From the NCBI GenBank assembly GCA_021613335.1, contig JAJTWR010000260.1, positions 485,001-549,000 of the forward strand: a DNA stretch of 64,000 nt. The letters run 5' to 3'. Made by a program: the position numbers and the translations under genes. This DNA is from Whitmania pigra. Its lineage: Eukaryota; Annelida; Clitellata; Hirudinida; Haemopidae. Below the pieces are notes generated by a model. The model was not told the DNA's origin. It saw only the letters and a program-made list of their open reading frames with translations, and searched no databases. Of the stretch, positions 28,421 through 40,305 are shown one piece after another (position 1 is the first letter of the stretch; every line of letters starts with the position of its first letter).

Positions 28421-28770
28421 GCACCGTCGGCTCGACAGAAACACTTCTAACAATCATCAATTTGATACCATTTGACGCCTGAGAAGTAAGCGACTACCCT
28501 TTCTTGGTGGGTGAGTGCCATAGAATCACATAAAACTTTGTCAAGAATATTTAACTTTAAATAATTCTTTAAAGAAGATTTAGATAATTACATGGAGTTA
28601 TCTTAAGCAATAAGATTATTTATTCAGATTTCTTAAGATATCCTAAGATTGGAATGGGATTACGAAAAAAGATGATTAAGCACTTCTAGTATTAACCTAA
28701 GCAATTATTTTAATGACACTTTCAAAATTTGTGACCCGCTTTCTTTGTGATTTTAGGTACAAGCTTAAAA

Positions 28771-29344
28771 ATGACTCGCATCCAAACAATGAGTAGATTC
28801 GTTATCTTCTTTCTGTTGTTTATGGATCTCTCCATCACATTTTGTGACGGTCAAGCCTATCACTTCAGCAAGGGTTGGTTACCAGGAAAGAGGTCTTATT
28901 CAAGGGAACTGTTGCAGAATACTTTCCGGGAAGACCCTACGTTCTCCCGAGAAGAATTCTCTTGCAGAACTACGGCAGGACTTGTTAAAGTGAGAAATCA
29001 AATCATTTAACTGTGTGGTTATTACTGCTGTTTGTAATCACAGTATAAATCATTGCAATCATGCGATTTAAGAATTTATTAAATATTAAAGTTAATTCAT
29101 TACTTAACATTTATATTAAGTTATTCTTGGAGCGTCTGGACAGCAACTGTGCAAAGGACAAAATTTTAAGAAACGAAATGCCCATATCTGGACTGGTATG
29201 TCAAAATCATGGCGAATTTCAAGAACCAATAGCTTGACAGAATATACAATGATTTTAAACTATTTTAAGGCTTTAGACATTAAGTAGGCTTGACGTTTGC
29301 GTGATAACGCAGTCTTGTTTTGTTTTCAGGAAAACGAAGAATAG
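28771..29344 (+). CDS. GnRH/corazonin-type neuropeptide precursor
   Basis: Coding exons are 28771-28989, 29121-29195 and 29330-29344, joining to 102 residues; a non-coding exon probably precedes them. Residues 1-27 form a signal peptide (FVIFFLLFMDLSITFC). Then QAYHFSKGWLPGKR begins at Gln28. The Gln can cyclise to pyroglutamate, Gly39 is the amide donor and Lys40-Arg41 the cleavage site, so the predicted hormone is pQ-AYHFSKGWLP-amide. The YHFSxGW core is that of lophotrochozoan GnRH-type (also called corazonin-type) peptides, which signal through a GnRH/AKH-family receptor. The associated peptide has two cysteines (Cys65, Cys83), as is usual for these precursors. A second ATG at codon 7 is a possible alternative start. 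A poly(A) signal AATAAA lies at 29470-29475. Family certain, exact paralogue (GnRH versus corazonin) not. Confidence 0.92.
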
Positions 29345-29475
29345 AAAGCGACGCATGGATTTTCCATTACTTTCTGAAATCCATTGCTATTTATTTATCT
29401 TCTAAATTATAATTTATCGCTGTTAATGAAGCCTGTCTATAGACATTAAAGATGATTTACAATGAAATGAATAAA

Positions 29476-31246
29476 GAAAATAACTTGTAATAAATGTAAT
29501 TGAAATTTTATTTACACGTAACCGAATCATCACATGCAGACACCTCCACACTTAAACCACATTCTTCACTTAATATCTACGTTGCGTCATGTTCAATAAT
29601 TCGGGTTAACCAAGTCTGATAAACATTTCTAAGAACTTGAGTTGAATATAAAATAAGGTCATTAGGTAATAACTGGTTTGTACGTAAATTCTGTGGTAAA
29701 CTGCTACATGTGGCTTTGAAAGACCTTGAGCCTTTGTAAAGTCTCTATGAATCACTTAACTGCAACTTTTGATCCTGATCATGATTATGATTCTTAACAC
29801 AAGAATTTGTGTATTCTTCGCTGACATAATAAGCTCTTGTGCTATAAGTCAACAAGTCATACATCCATATCATTAATTGCTCATTAGTTACTTTATTTAT
29901 TTATAAAGAAATATTGTTCACATTTTTATGTAACCAAAGAATGGGTGCGTGTACCGCAATGGCTGCAGACTTCATGAAGGATGTCATTTGATGACTTTTT
30001 GGCTACCCCAAAATCAAAGGCTAGTTGCATTCATGCAATGCGGCAGTAATGCTGCAGTCGTAACGTGTTGCGTTCGCGTCCTAGCCTGGCCCGCCGGGGA
30101 GCGCCCTCGGGTAAGGGCGATATGTAGTGGTAGATATATTACAAAGTATGTTCGCGTCCTGTTCGGATGTATAAGGCACTTAAAAGAGCAGTAAATAAAA
30201 TTAAATCCGGCTCCTTCTTTACATACAATTTTCAAAAGTCAAGAGGTTACAACAGACATCAAATCAGCGCACAAATCAGCATACGAGGCTGCAGTATTTG
30301 GAATTTGTTTTGCTTGAGGTGCATCTTCTTGGGGGCAAACCGATTTTCTGTCTGACAATTTGATTCGTGAGGTATTCCAGGAGTTCGGGAGGGCTTTTTT
30401 TGCCCCTAAATTCCCGTTGGCTAGAATAGAAGAACACGGCCTCCAAAAATAGTAAAGTTTGGAGCACTGAAGAAGATTTCCCACTGATTCTTCTTGATGC
30501 CCAATGTCGAAGCATGAAAGGCAACACGCCGACAAAAAACGATCACCGAGTCATTAGAGAAATTCTGAAAAGGTTGATCGAGTTTTGTCTCCCAGGAAAT
30601 AACTAAAATGATGTCTAAACTTGTCTAAAATTTGCGTCGCAAAAATTAGTTAAACATGTGAGAAATAATTGGAAGAGATGTACAATCTTGATTCCTTACG
30701 GACACGTTGTAATTGACAATTCGCGTTTAAAATATTTGCATAATAAAGCATTTATAATGGTATTAGTTCGATTAAATATAATTCTTCATTTTGAATATCG
30801 TTGCTTTTCAATCTGTTCACCTTTCCAATAACTTCCATGTGATTATTTTGGGAGCAAAGATGTAAGAGGAAATGGAAATTGTTGTAGAAGATTTAATACA
30901 ATAAATAGAATTAATAAGCTTAATCAGCGTTCCTTTAGTTATACAAATTTGTGACCTAATTTTGTTGAACAAGTTTTGTACTATTTTATTGAAGTTGACA
31001 AAGAGGCATTTGACTTTTTAAGGATGATTGTTATGCTCGATGCAGCTTTTAAAGCGCCTGTTGCGGGTTCGCATGTTTTCGTCAGCCTCGATTTGGAGAC
31101 CGAAACAAACAGTTGGTTTCTCCGAAAGTGTCGAGGAATTTACGCAGCAGTCCATTTGTGAGACTATATAAGGGTAATCAGAATGGCAGTTATTGTTGTT
31201 AAATCTACAGAAATTTGTAAGGAGTTGTTTATTGCATTACGCCGCA
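29476..31246. other. Intergenic region
   Basis: Between the neuropeptide and ribonucleotide reductase genes. It contains the SINE-like stretch at 30000-30200. No confident exon was found. A first exon of the reductase gene could be hidden here, since its exact start is uncertain. Confidence 0.4.
30000..30200 (+). mobile_element. SINE-like element, diverged
   Basis: A GC-richer stretch contains GGCAGTAATGCTGCAGTCGT, a box-B-like GCGTTCGCGTCC and, near the end, GTATAAGGCACTTAAA. It resembles the SINE at 49617-49795 in order (GGCACTCAACAAAT near the end). Boundaries are approximate and no target duplication was found. Confidence 0.45.
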
Positions 31247-34200
31247 ATGAAGATCGATTTCAAACATAGGACGTCACTTGCCGAAATCAGATGCCATTTA
31301 AAGGTTCCCAAGATAGTAATCAAACAAGGTACTTTATTTTGTCATGAATTTGTTTCTTGGTTAATTTTAATTTGATGTTTATTGTGCTTTTTTTAGATAA
31401 AATGGAAGAGTTTGATCCTGGCAAGTTGATGAACAGGCTTGAAAAAATCTGTTTTGACCTTGACATGAATTATATTGACCTGGTTAATTGAAGTTTCGCA
31501 TTTTTTCTGAATGCATAAAGAGGGATTAGTTGATTTTTATTGACAATTGCAGGCTGGAGTTGTTGAGAAAGTGGATGAAGGATTGACATCAAAAGTTTTA
31601 AGTGGAGATCTGGATATTCTAGTGGCTGAAGTATGTGCCTCAATGACTACAAAACATCCTGATTATGCTTTGCTTGCTGGAAGGATTGCCATAACAAATC
31701 TGCACAAAAACACCAAAAGCAAATTTAGTGGTTGGTTTAATGTTTTTTAGATTTGTGTTTAAAAATGAGTTGGAACTTCATGTCTTGTTCATGCTTTTAT
31801 CAAATTTAGATGTTGTCGAAGAACTTTATGGCCACCTTCATCCACTCACCGGATCACATCAACCATTGGTCTCAACAAACTTTTATCAAGTTGTCAAAGA
31901 TAATTCTGAAAAGATCAATTCTGTTATAAATTTTGATCAAGATTTTGACATCACTTACTTTGGCTTCAAAGTATGCCTTACTTTGATGTATTAATATAAA
32001 CTTGGGTGCTATTTATTGAATAATATCTTTATATCTTTACCTTTTTTTGCACAGACTTTGGAAAAGTCTTATTTGTTGAAAGTTGATAATAAAATAGTTG
32101 AGAGACCACAGCACATGTTCATGAGAGTTGCTTTGGCAATTCATAGAGAAAACCTTGATGATGCTTTTGAGGTTTATTTTGTTACAATTTTTGCAAAGTT
32201 AATTAAAGAATAATCTAAAAATGTTCGACCTTTAGTCTTACAAATTAATGTCCGGAAGATATTTTACTCACGCAAGTCCTACACTCTTCAATGCAGGAAC
32301 ATTGAACACCAACATGTGCAGGTAGGTTTCAATAACTCAGAAATAAAAAACAAATTTATTTATTTTTCAGTTAGTTCTGCACTTGTTTTGAAATATTTAT
32401 TTGGTCTCCTAGGGTTAATACTTTCACAATTTTACAGTGCTCTGATTACAATTATATAATTTGATTTGGAACTAACTAACTTTAATGACCAAATGTTGGG
32501 TATTTATGAAGTATATTGCTTTTCATATTCCATTCAATTTATGTTATCAGTTTATTTTAGTTTTTTGATTCTAAGTCATTTATAATAATAATGGTGGTGG
32601 TGGTGATGATGATGATGATGGTGGTGGTGATGATGATGATGATAATAATAATTAATAATAATAATATTAATAAATATTGTTATACTATATTGTTGCACAA
32701 TAATGAGCATTTACATTAAATAATATGGATTAATTACACAACTACAGTTGCATTTTTTACATGTTTTACTTGAAAAAAAAACCTAAATTTTAGCTCAATC
32801 ACAAAATTACAAACAATTATAATAAAAAAATTGTTTACCTCTTGTAACAGTTGCTATTTGCTAAAAATAAAAGAGGACAGTGTGGATGGTATTTATGAAA
32901 CCATTAAGAGATGTGCCCTCATCTCAAGAGGGGCTTCAGGCCTCGGGGTAGCGGTGCATTCTGTGAGAGCATCTGGTTCGACCATTCATGGTGTAAGTCA
33001 TTTAATGATATTTATTTGGATCAATACTTTTGATGTTAAATTAATCTTCATTCTATTTTAAACCATTTTTAAATTTGCATTTTATTATTTTTAATAAATA
33101 CTAGTTCTGCTGCACTTAAGTTTTATTTGATTATTAGCTTCTCATCACGGTGCTTTTATACTTGAAGAAATTGTTTTCTCAAATAGATCCATGGCGTTTC
33201 TAATGGATTAGTTCCGATGTTAAAAGTCTTCAATGACACAGCCAGATTTATAACACAAGGTGGAAATAAGGTTATTGAAACTTGCTTTGACTGATATAAT
33301 TAGCTAGCTCGAGATGAAAGACATTTATGTTGGTTGGATGATTTCTTGTCTTTATGAATTAATCAGCTATTATAGTTTTATAGAATTAAAACTTAGATAG
33401 ATGTTATTGTGACTCTAACAAATTCTTCAAATCAGCAATTCATTCCTTTACACTTTTCCAAAACATTTCCTGACTGTCTTTGTTAAAACTGTGAAATATT
33501 TATGTATAATATTGATATTATTTTATTATATTATGTCACTAAATGTTTTTATTATGATAAATATATATAATAATAATAAAATATTATAACATCATTGTAA
33601 TTGTAATTGTAACTTCATTTATATAGCGCCATATGCATAGCGTCAGAGGCGCTTCTTGTAACCATTTACATATCGCTCCTTCCCAAGGGCGCTGGCGGCA
33701 TTGCAGGCTGGGTTTTGAACACGACACATTACAAATGTTGCCATTACCGCCGTATGCAAGCACGTAACCCATTCGGCTATCCTGAACGCCATAAGTCACC
33801 AGTTTATTTGATTTGATTATTTTATTCCAGAGACCCGCAGCCTTTTCGATTTACTTGGAGCCATGGCATGCTGATATTTTTGCTTTTCTAAATCTTCGCA
33901 AGAACAATGGAAAGGAAGAGCAGAGGGCTCGCGATATGTTTTATGGTCTCTGGGTTCCTGACCTTTTCATGAAGAGGGTTGAACAGGATGAGAATTGGAC
34001 TCTTATGACTCCTGATGACTGTCCAGGGCTTGACCTTGTTTGGGGTGAAGAATTTGAGAAACTCTATGAAGAGTTAGTCAACTGTTTATATTTTGTTTAC
34101 GAATGTACTTCTTAAGCATAGCTTGAAATGTAACGAACTCATAATTTATTCAGTATGTCCTCATTTATTTGTTTTCCTGGCTCAAAACTGTAGGAAGCAA

Positions 34201-35635
34201 GCCTAATATATCTTTATTTTACATTTTTATTAGCTTAAACTATTTAATATAACTGTTCCAAAAGATTTCTTATATTTAGTATTTTATTTTACTACCTGAG
34301 ATAAATTACAGCATCATACACATCCACCATATATAATATTCTGTTCAAAGGTATGAGAAGAAAGATATGGGCAAGCAAACAATTAAAGCAAGAAAACTGT
34401 GGGAAGAAATTTGCGTGGCACAGACGGAGACGGGCATGCCTTATCTCTTGTATAAGGATGCATGTAATGCCAAGAGCAATCAGAAACATCTTGGTACTTT
34501 GGTCACTAGTAATCCCTGTGCTGAGATTCTTCAATTCTGTGGTCCTAATGAGGTGATCCTATACTTTCTAGGATATTTTATTCTGATTATTATGATTGAA
34601 ATCTGGTGCTAGGTTTAAGTATATTTTTAAATAAAATTTTTACATGATTCTTTGTTTTATTTTGATGACTCAATATTCTTTGGAAACTATATGGGTTTAT
34701 TTGTTTCATTTTATAAGCTAAAAGGGCCATTATCACAAATTTTAAAAAATCAAAGAGGTATATATAAGAGCATAAACAGAAATTTGGAATTGATATTTAA
34801 CTAATGTTTGAGAAATTTGTAAGACTATGGCTAATAATGCTTCCTTTGAGGTTAAATTATATTATATAGATAAAACCATTTCAATAGGGAATTCTATAGC
34901 TTGATGATATCAAGGTATTTCAAGATCATATCTTTATTTCTGTTTTATGTGCACAGGTGGCCACTTGCAATGTGGCTTCAATAGCCTTGAATCGCTGTGT
35001 AAAAGAAGATCTTTCCTTTGATTTTGAGAAGCTTGAGTACATTACCAGTGTTCTTGTCAGGAATTTGAATAAGATTGTTGACATAAATGGATATCCAATG
35101 AAGGAGGTTGAAATGTTTCTTGAACCTTCAATTGTTTTTGCCTAATTAAAAAATTGATACTGTCAGTAATAATAATGAATATCTCAGTTTAAAAAAGTGT
35201 GACTTGTCAGTAATTGTCAATAATAATAAGTCACTGATAAGTTCTATCACAATGAACTTTGAGAGCTTGATAGAATGACCTTTGTGTTTTAAAATTTATA
35301 GGCCAGAGATGAGAATCTAAAGCATAGGCCTATGGCAGTTGGAGTTCAAGGGCTAGCTGATGTTTTTCAGCTTATGAAGATGTCCTTTGGATGCCCTGAG
35401 TCAAGAAAGCTCAACAAGGACATTTTTGAGACTATATATTATTCTGCTTTAAAAACTAGTCTTGACCTTGCTAAAAAGGATGGGGCACACTTTTCTTTTC
35501 CTGGATCCCCAGCGAGCAAAGGAGTTGGTATTAATGACTAATTCTTCAGCAAATATCTTAAAAATAGCTCTAATATATATATACATATTATTATCATCAT
35601 CATCATTATTATTATTATCATCATCATCATCATCA

Positions 35636-35691
<56 letters not shown>

Positions 35692-36835
35692 TATTATTAT
35701 TATTATTATTATCATCATCGTCATCATCATCATTATTATTATCATCATATTAGGTTCTTCAGATGGATATGTGGAATGTGAAACCTTCATCAAGATATGA
35801 TTGGAATCTATTAAAAGAAGAGATAGTAAAGTAATTGATTTCTTCATGCAAAATTACATTTCTAATTTGGAAAATAATATTTGAAGGATATTATATAATA
35901 TCTTCTCATATTTGAAGGATATTATATAATATCTTCTCACAATATTATTTTAAGATACTAAAAATTAGTAATAATTGGTAGCTTCTAATAATGAGAATAA
36001 TAGCAATAAAGACTATGCCTTTCTATAACAGACATGGTCTAAGAAATAGTCAGCTCATTGGATTAATGCCAACTAGTTCCACATCACAGATTTTTGGTAA
36101 TTGTGAATGCTTTGAACCATATACCAGTAATGTATTTACACGGAGAGTCTATTCTGGGGAGTACCAGGTATGGATTAACATTATGAGGATTGAGCAGCAA
36201 CAGTCAGAAAGATTGAATTTTGATTATCTCTATAACCTTGTAGGTTATTAATCCACACCTCGTGAGACAATTGGTAGAACTTGGACTTTGGAATGAATCT
36301 GTTCGCATGCAGCTATTGGCTCAATGTGGTTCCGTGCAGGTGCGATTGTATGGAAAATTGTATTTTTCATTGAGATGAAATGATATTATCTAACAGTTTG
36401 AAATATCTATTAACATAACTAATGAACAATGTTTTTATCAACCGATATTTTGTTCTTGCCATACAGAATATAGAAGGAATTCCAGATGATGTGAAGGAAG
36501 TATTTAAGACTGCTTGGGAGATTTCACAGAGGGTGATCATCGACATGGCTGTGGAGCGAAGTCCATATGTCGATCAGAGTCAGTCCATGAATCTTTTCCT
36601 TGCTGAACCAACTTATGAAAAACTCTGCAGCATGCACTTCTATGCCTGGAAGAAGGTTGTGCACAAATGAATCCTTAAATTATTTTGTGTTGAAATAACT
36701 TATTGAAATATTTAGTAAAATGTTACTTGGTTGTAGGGTCTGAAGACAGGTTCCTACTACCTAAGAATGAGGCCTGCCGTAAATGCCATACAGTTTACAG
36801 TAGACAAATCAAAGATTGTAGCTAAATCTAATTAA
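31247..36835 (+). CDS. RRM1: Ribonucleotide reductase large subunit, lacking the C-terminal cysteine tail (17 exons)
   Basis: Exons: 31247-31328, 31397-31482, 31553-31730, 31810-31970, 32055-32171, 32236-32321, 32851-32992, 33187-33270, 33831-34072, 34351-34552, 34957-35106, 35302-35523, 35754-35830, 36032-36167, 36244-36339, 36467-36655, 36737-36835. They give 782 residues with phase agreement throughout. Class I reductase reduces ribonucleoside diphosphates to deoxy forms in the cytosol with a radical-bearing small subunit. Active-site residues are present at a constant +20 offset from mammalian R1: Cys238 (NMCSCYLL), Asn447/Cys449/Glu451 (NPCAE), Cys464 (ATCNVAS) and Tyr757-Tyr758 (SYYLRMRP). 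The usual C-terminal Cys-x-x-Cys that re-reduces the active site is absent: the protein stops about 30 residues early, and AATAAA follows at 36916. The N-terminal ATP-cone is shortened (VIKQDKMEEFD). The start Met is the least certain point. Confidence 0.93.
33597..33795 (-). mobile_element. tRNA-derived SINE
   Basis: Read on the minus strand, the element begins GGATAGCCGAATGGGTTACG (box-A-like). It carries GTGTTCAAAACCC (box-B-like, about 33723-33711) and ends GCGCTATATAAATGAAGTTA. This is a tRNA-like head and a short body. It sits in the intron before exon 9 of the reductase gene. The tail matches the fragment at 8270-8312. Confidence 0.75.
35580..35752. repeat. (ATT/ATC)n microsatellite in a reductase intron
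   Basis: Mixed ATT and ATC repeats fill nearly all of intron 12 of the reductase gene. They run into its splice acceptor (AG at 35752-35753). Confidence 0.95.
35877..35942. repeat. Tandem duplication of about 32 bp
   Basis: Two adjacent copies of a unit containing TTGAAGGATATTATATAATA within intron 13 of the reductase gene. The inner palindromic part (GATATTATATAATATC) could form hairpins. Confidence 0.85.
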
Positions 36836-37309
36836 TTTAAATTTATTTTCATTTTAAAATGTAATGGAATTTTGATTTTTGATTTTAGGATCAATACTCA
36901 AAATTTACTCATATAAATAAACTTATATATTTTGACATGTATTGATATCGAATATGTTGTTTCAACTAATTCTTGAGTGACTAACACTTACAGTATTATG
37001 TTGGCATTCATTTGTACAGTTAGTTTTTTGATGCCCAATAATGAATACGAATTCTAGTAATTTGGATGCATGTAGTTTTTCAATTACAAAATAAAAATAC
37101 CTAAGCTACGTTTAGCTGCCTAACCCTGAGTTCCTCATATGTTTTTAGTGATTAATCGACTTTTATGCAACCTAAAATACGCTATGTCAATATAACACTG
37201 AAAATACTAGTCATGGGGCGATTAGGAAATTGTTAGTCGCTGCTGCCTCGATTTATTGAGATAAAGAGATAAATATATGAAATGTGGAGATGATGTGAGT
37301 ACCTCAGCA
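36836..37309. other. 3' flank of the reductase gene
   Basis: The reductase poly(A) signal AATAAA is at 36916-36921. A possible acceptor (GATTTTAG, ending about 36889) leads only to a short frame with no cysteine pair, so no missing terminal exon was found here. Confidence 0.5.
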
Positions 37310-38444
<1,135 letters not shown>

Positions 38445-38467
38445 CCTTAGCAGACCAGAAGCGCAGG

Positions 38468-38772
38468 CAGTGCCGGATTAAGCGCCATGGAAGCCCATAG
38501 GCAGTCAAACTTTTGGGGCCCCAGTGCCTACTAGAACGCCAGTTACTTTTTTCTGATCGTGCTCTCCAACGTTTCAGACTCCCGCTTTACTGTGATAAGC
38601 ACAGCTTTTTTAAACTCGTCCACAGTGGATGACATACTTATGATATGTCTGCTGTAGCCGCTGCAGTGATCTTGTGACCGATTTATTACACTTGTTCAGT
38701 TATTACAACATAACGTTGTAAGTCTCATTTTGGCGCCCGGGGTTATATGTACTCCCCTTAGCTACGCCTCTG
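38468..38772. mobile_element. Possible transposon remnants (hAT-like ends)
   Basis: CAGTGCCGGATTAAG at the left and CTTAGCTACGCCTCTG at the right (read inward CAGAGGCGTAGCTAAG) are both typical hAT-type termini, but they do not pair and no target duplication is seen. They may be the ends of two different decayed elements. Confidence 0.4.
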
Positions 38773-40305
38773 CATAACATAGTTACAAATTTCAAAGTCT
38801 TGCAGAATTTAGGTGAGTCCAAATCATCTCAGTTATGCAAAGGACTATAAATAAATAAATAAATAAATAAGAATTTAGGTGAGAGACAATAATCCTGTTA
38901 AAGAACTAGCATTGCTTATTATCGAGCACAATTATCTCCAAGATTTATGTAATAGGTATATACGGCTATCATCTTATCCAGTGCCGATCATAGACTTAGC
39001 TAAGAGTGTTATTCCACAATTAATGCCCGATTCAAGATTTTATATGAAATTTCATTCTTAGACTTGAATTGACCCAATAGTCATTGATTAATTTTAGATT
39101 TATTGAGGTAATTAATTTTAGATTTATTGAAGTCATTAATATTTTAAGTTTTCGTGTGATGGCAAACATTAGTTGTAAGCCAAAAGTTGCCAACTTTCGA
39201 TGGGCAAATTTTTAAAGGAACTGTTTGGATCTATATTTTAAACATTATCGTTGCTGACATTTTTACATCCCGCTGAATTCAGCAAAATCTGTTGTTTTGC
39301 TTTTAAGGCCTTGTATACGTGGCTGCAATTTTGACTTAAAGAAAAGACTAAAAAAAAGAGTCTTTAGTTTTATTACATGTTACCTGTACGTTACGTCTCA
39401 TTTTTGTTCACAATGCTTAGTTACCTCAAGCGCATTCTCCATTTCGCGCACATACAATAGTTGCAATTCCACAGCAACAAAAGCTAACATAATCTGCCAA
39501 ATTTCATCGCATCCCTTTGTTTTCGTAGTAGTTACTCAAAAGAAAGGAATACGCTTAGGAAGAGTCATGAAGCTAATTGCCTGCCGTCAAAATCGAAAGC
39601 GGACTTTTCTGTTTATAAAAGACAATTCGTCCCTGCCAAAGTAGTGCCTGTGAGCCACTGGCCTGGCACTTGTTTATGCTGTCGGAAGGAGTTATTGGCT
39701 CGTGATAATGCTGCAGACGGCCTACACAAACATGCGCTATTATGTTGTTGTGCACCCAAGTGAGCGTGCATACCTATTCAGTGCTCGACCGTTTCCTCCG
39801 TTTTAATGTTGTTCACATTCCAGAAAATTTATCAACTCAAACTCTTACATTCGCTGATGTTCGTTTAGACTTTTCCTTCTAGGACAGCGTTTCGTTTCGG
39901 ACATTTGTTGACGAGTTATTGCACTATACCTATCAGGTAAATGATAGTATTTTTAGTTCTATTTGCCGGAACACTTCTACACTTGATATAGTTTTTTCAT
40001 CCCAACTTTTGTTGTGCTTAATTCGCAGAAATAAGAGATTGGTATTCTTATTAAATGTGCTTAATTTTATATGTGTAAGCATATAGTAGGTATATGTAAG
40101 TGCAACGAATTAGTTATTGCACTTAAGTTTGAATATTTGCAAATCGATTTGTTCGACCACCATTTGAAAAGAAAACATTTGCAGTTTAACATTTAAAACA
40201 AAGTTTTTGTACTTTTGTCAGTTTTATTATTTAAATTGCTGGTTACTTGGTTCGCAATAGGAGAAAAGTTGTTTTGTCAGTTGCAACTTACTGTTTAAGG
40301 GTCGA
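38773..40305. other. Intergenic region upstream of the plakin gene
   Basis: No calponin-homology (actin-binding) exon was found on the plus strand. An AAAT run lies at 38847-38870. At 39830-40010 a plus-strand stretch reads FRTFVDELLHYTYQ and later NTSTLDIVFSSQ, faintly like the end of a LINE endonuclease domain (usual form TLDLVLT). Confidence 0.35.

Noticed and set aside
30976..31161. 60-codon frame just upstream of the reductase
   Set aside because: No resemblance to the ATP-cone and no splice link to the first assigned exon could be shown. A real 5' exon cannot be excluded.
36889..36955. Possible extra terminal exon of the reductase after the acceptor GATTTTAG
   Set aside because: The frame is short (DQYSKFTHINKLIYF then stop), has no cysteine pair, and contains the AATAAA signal.
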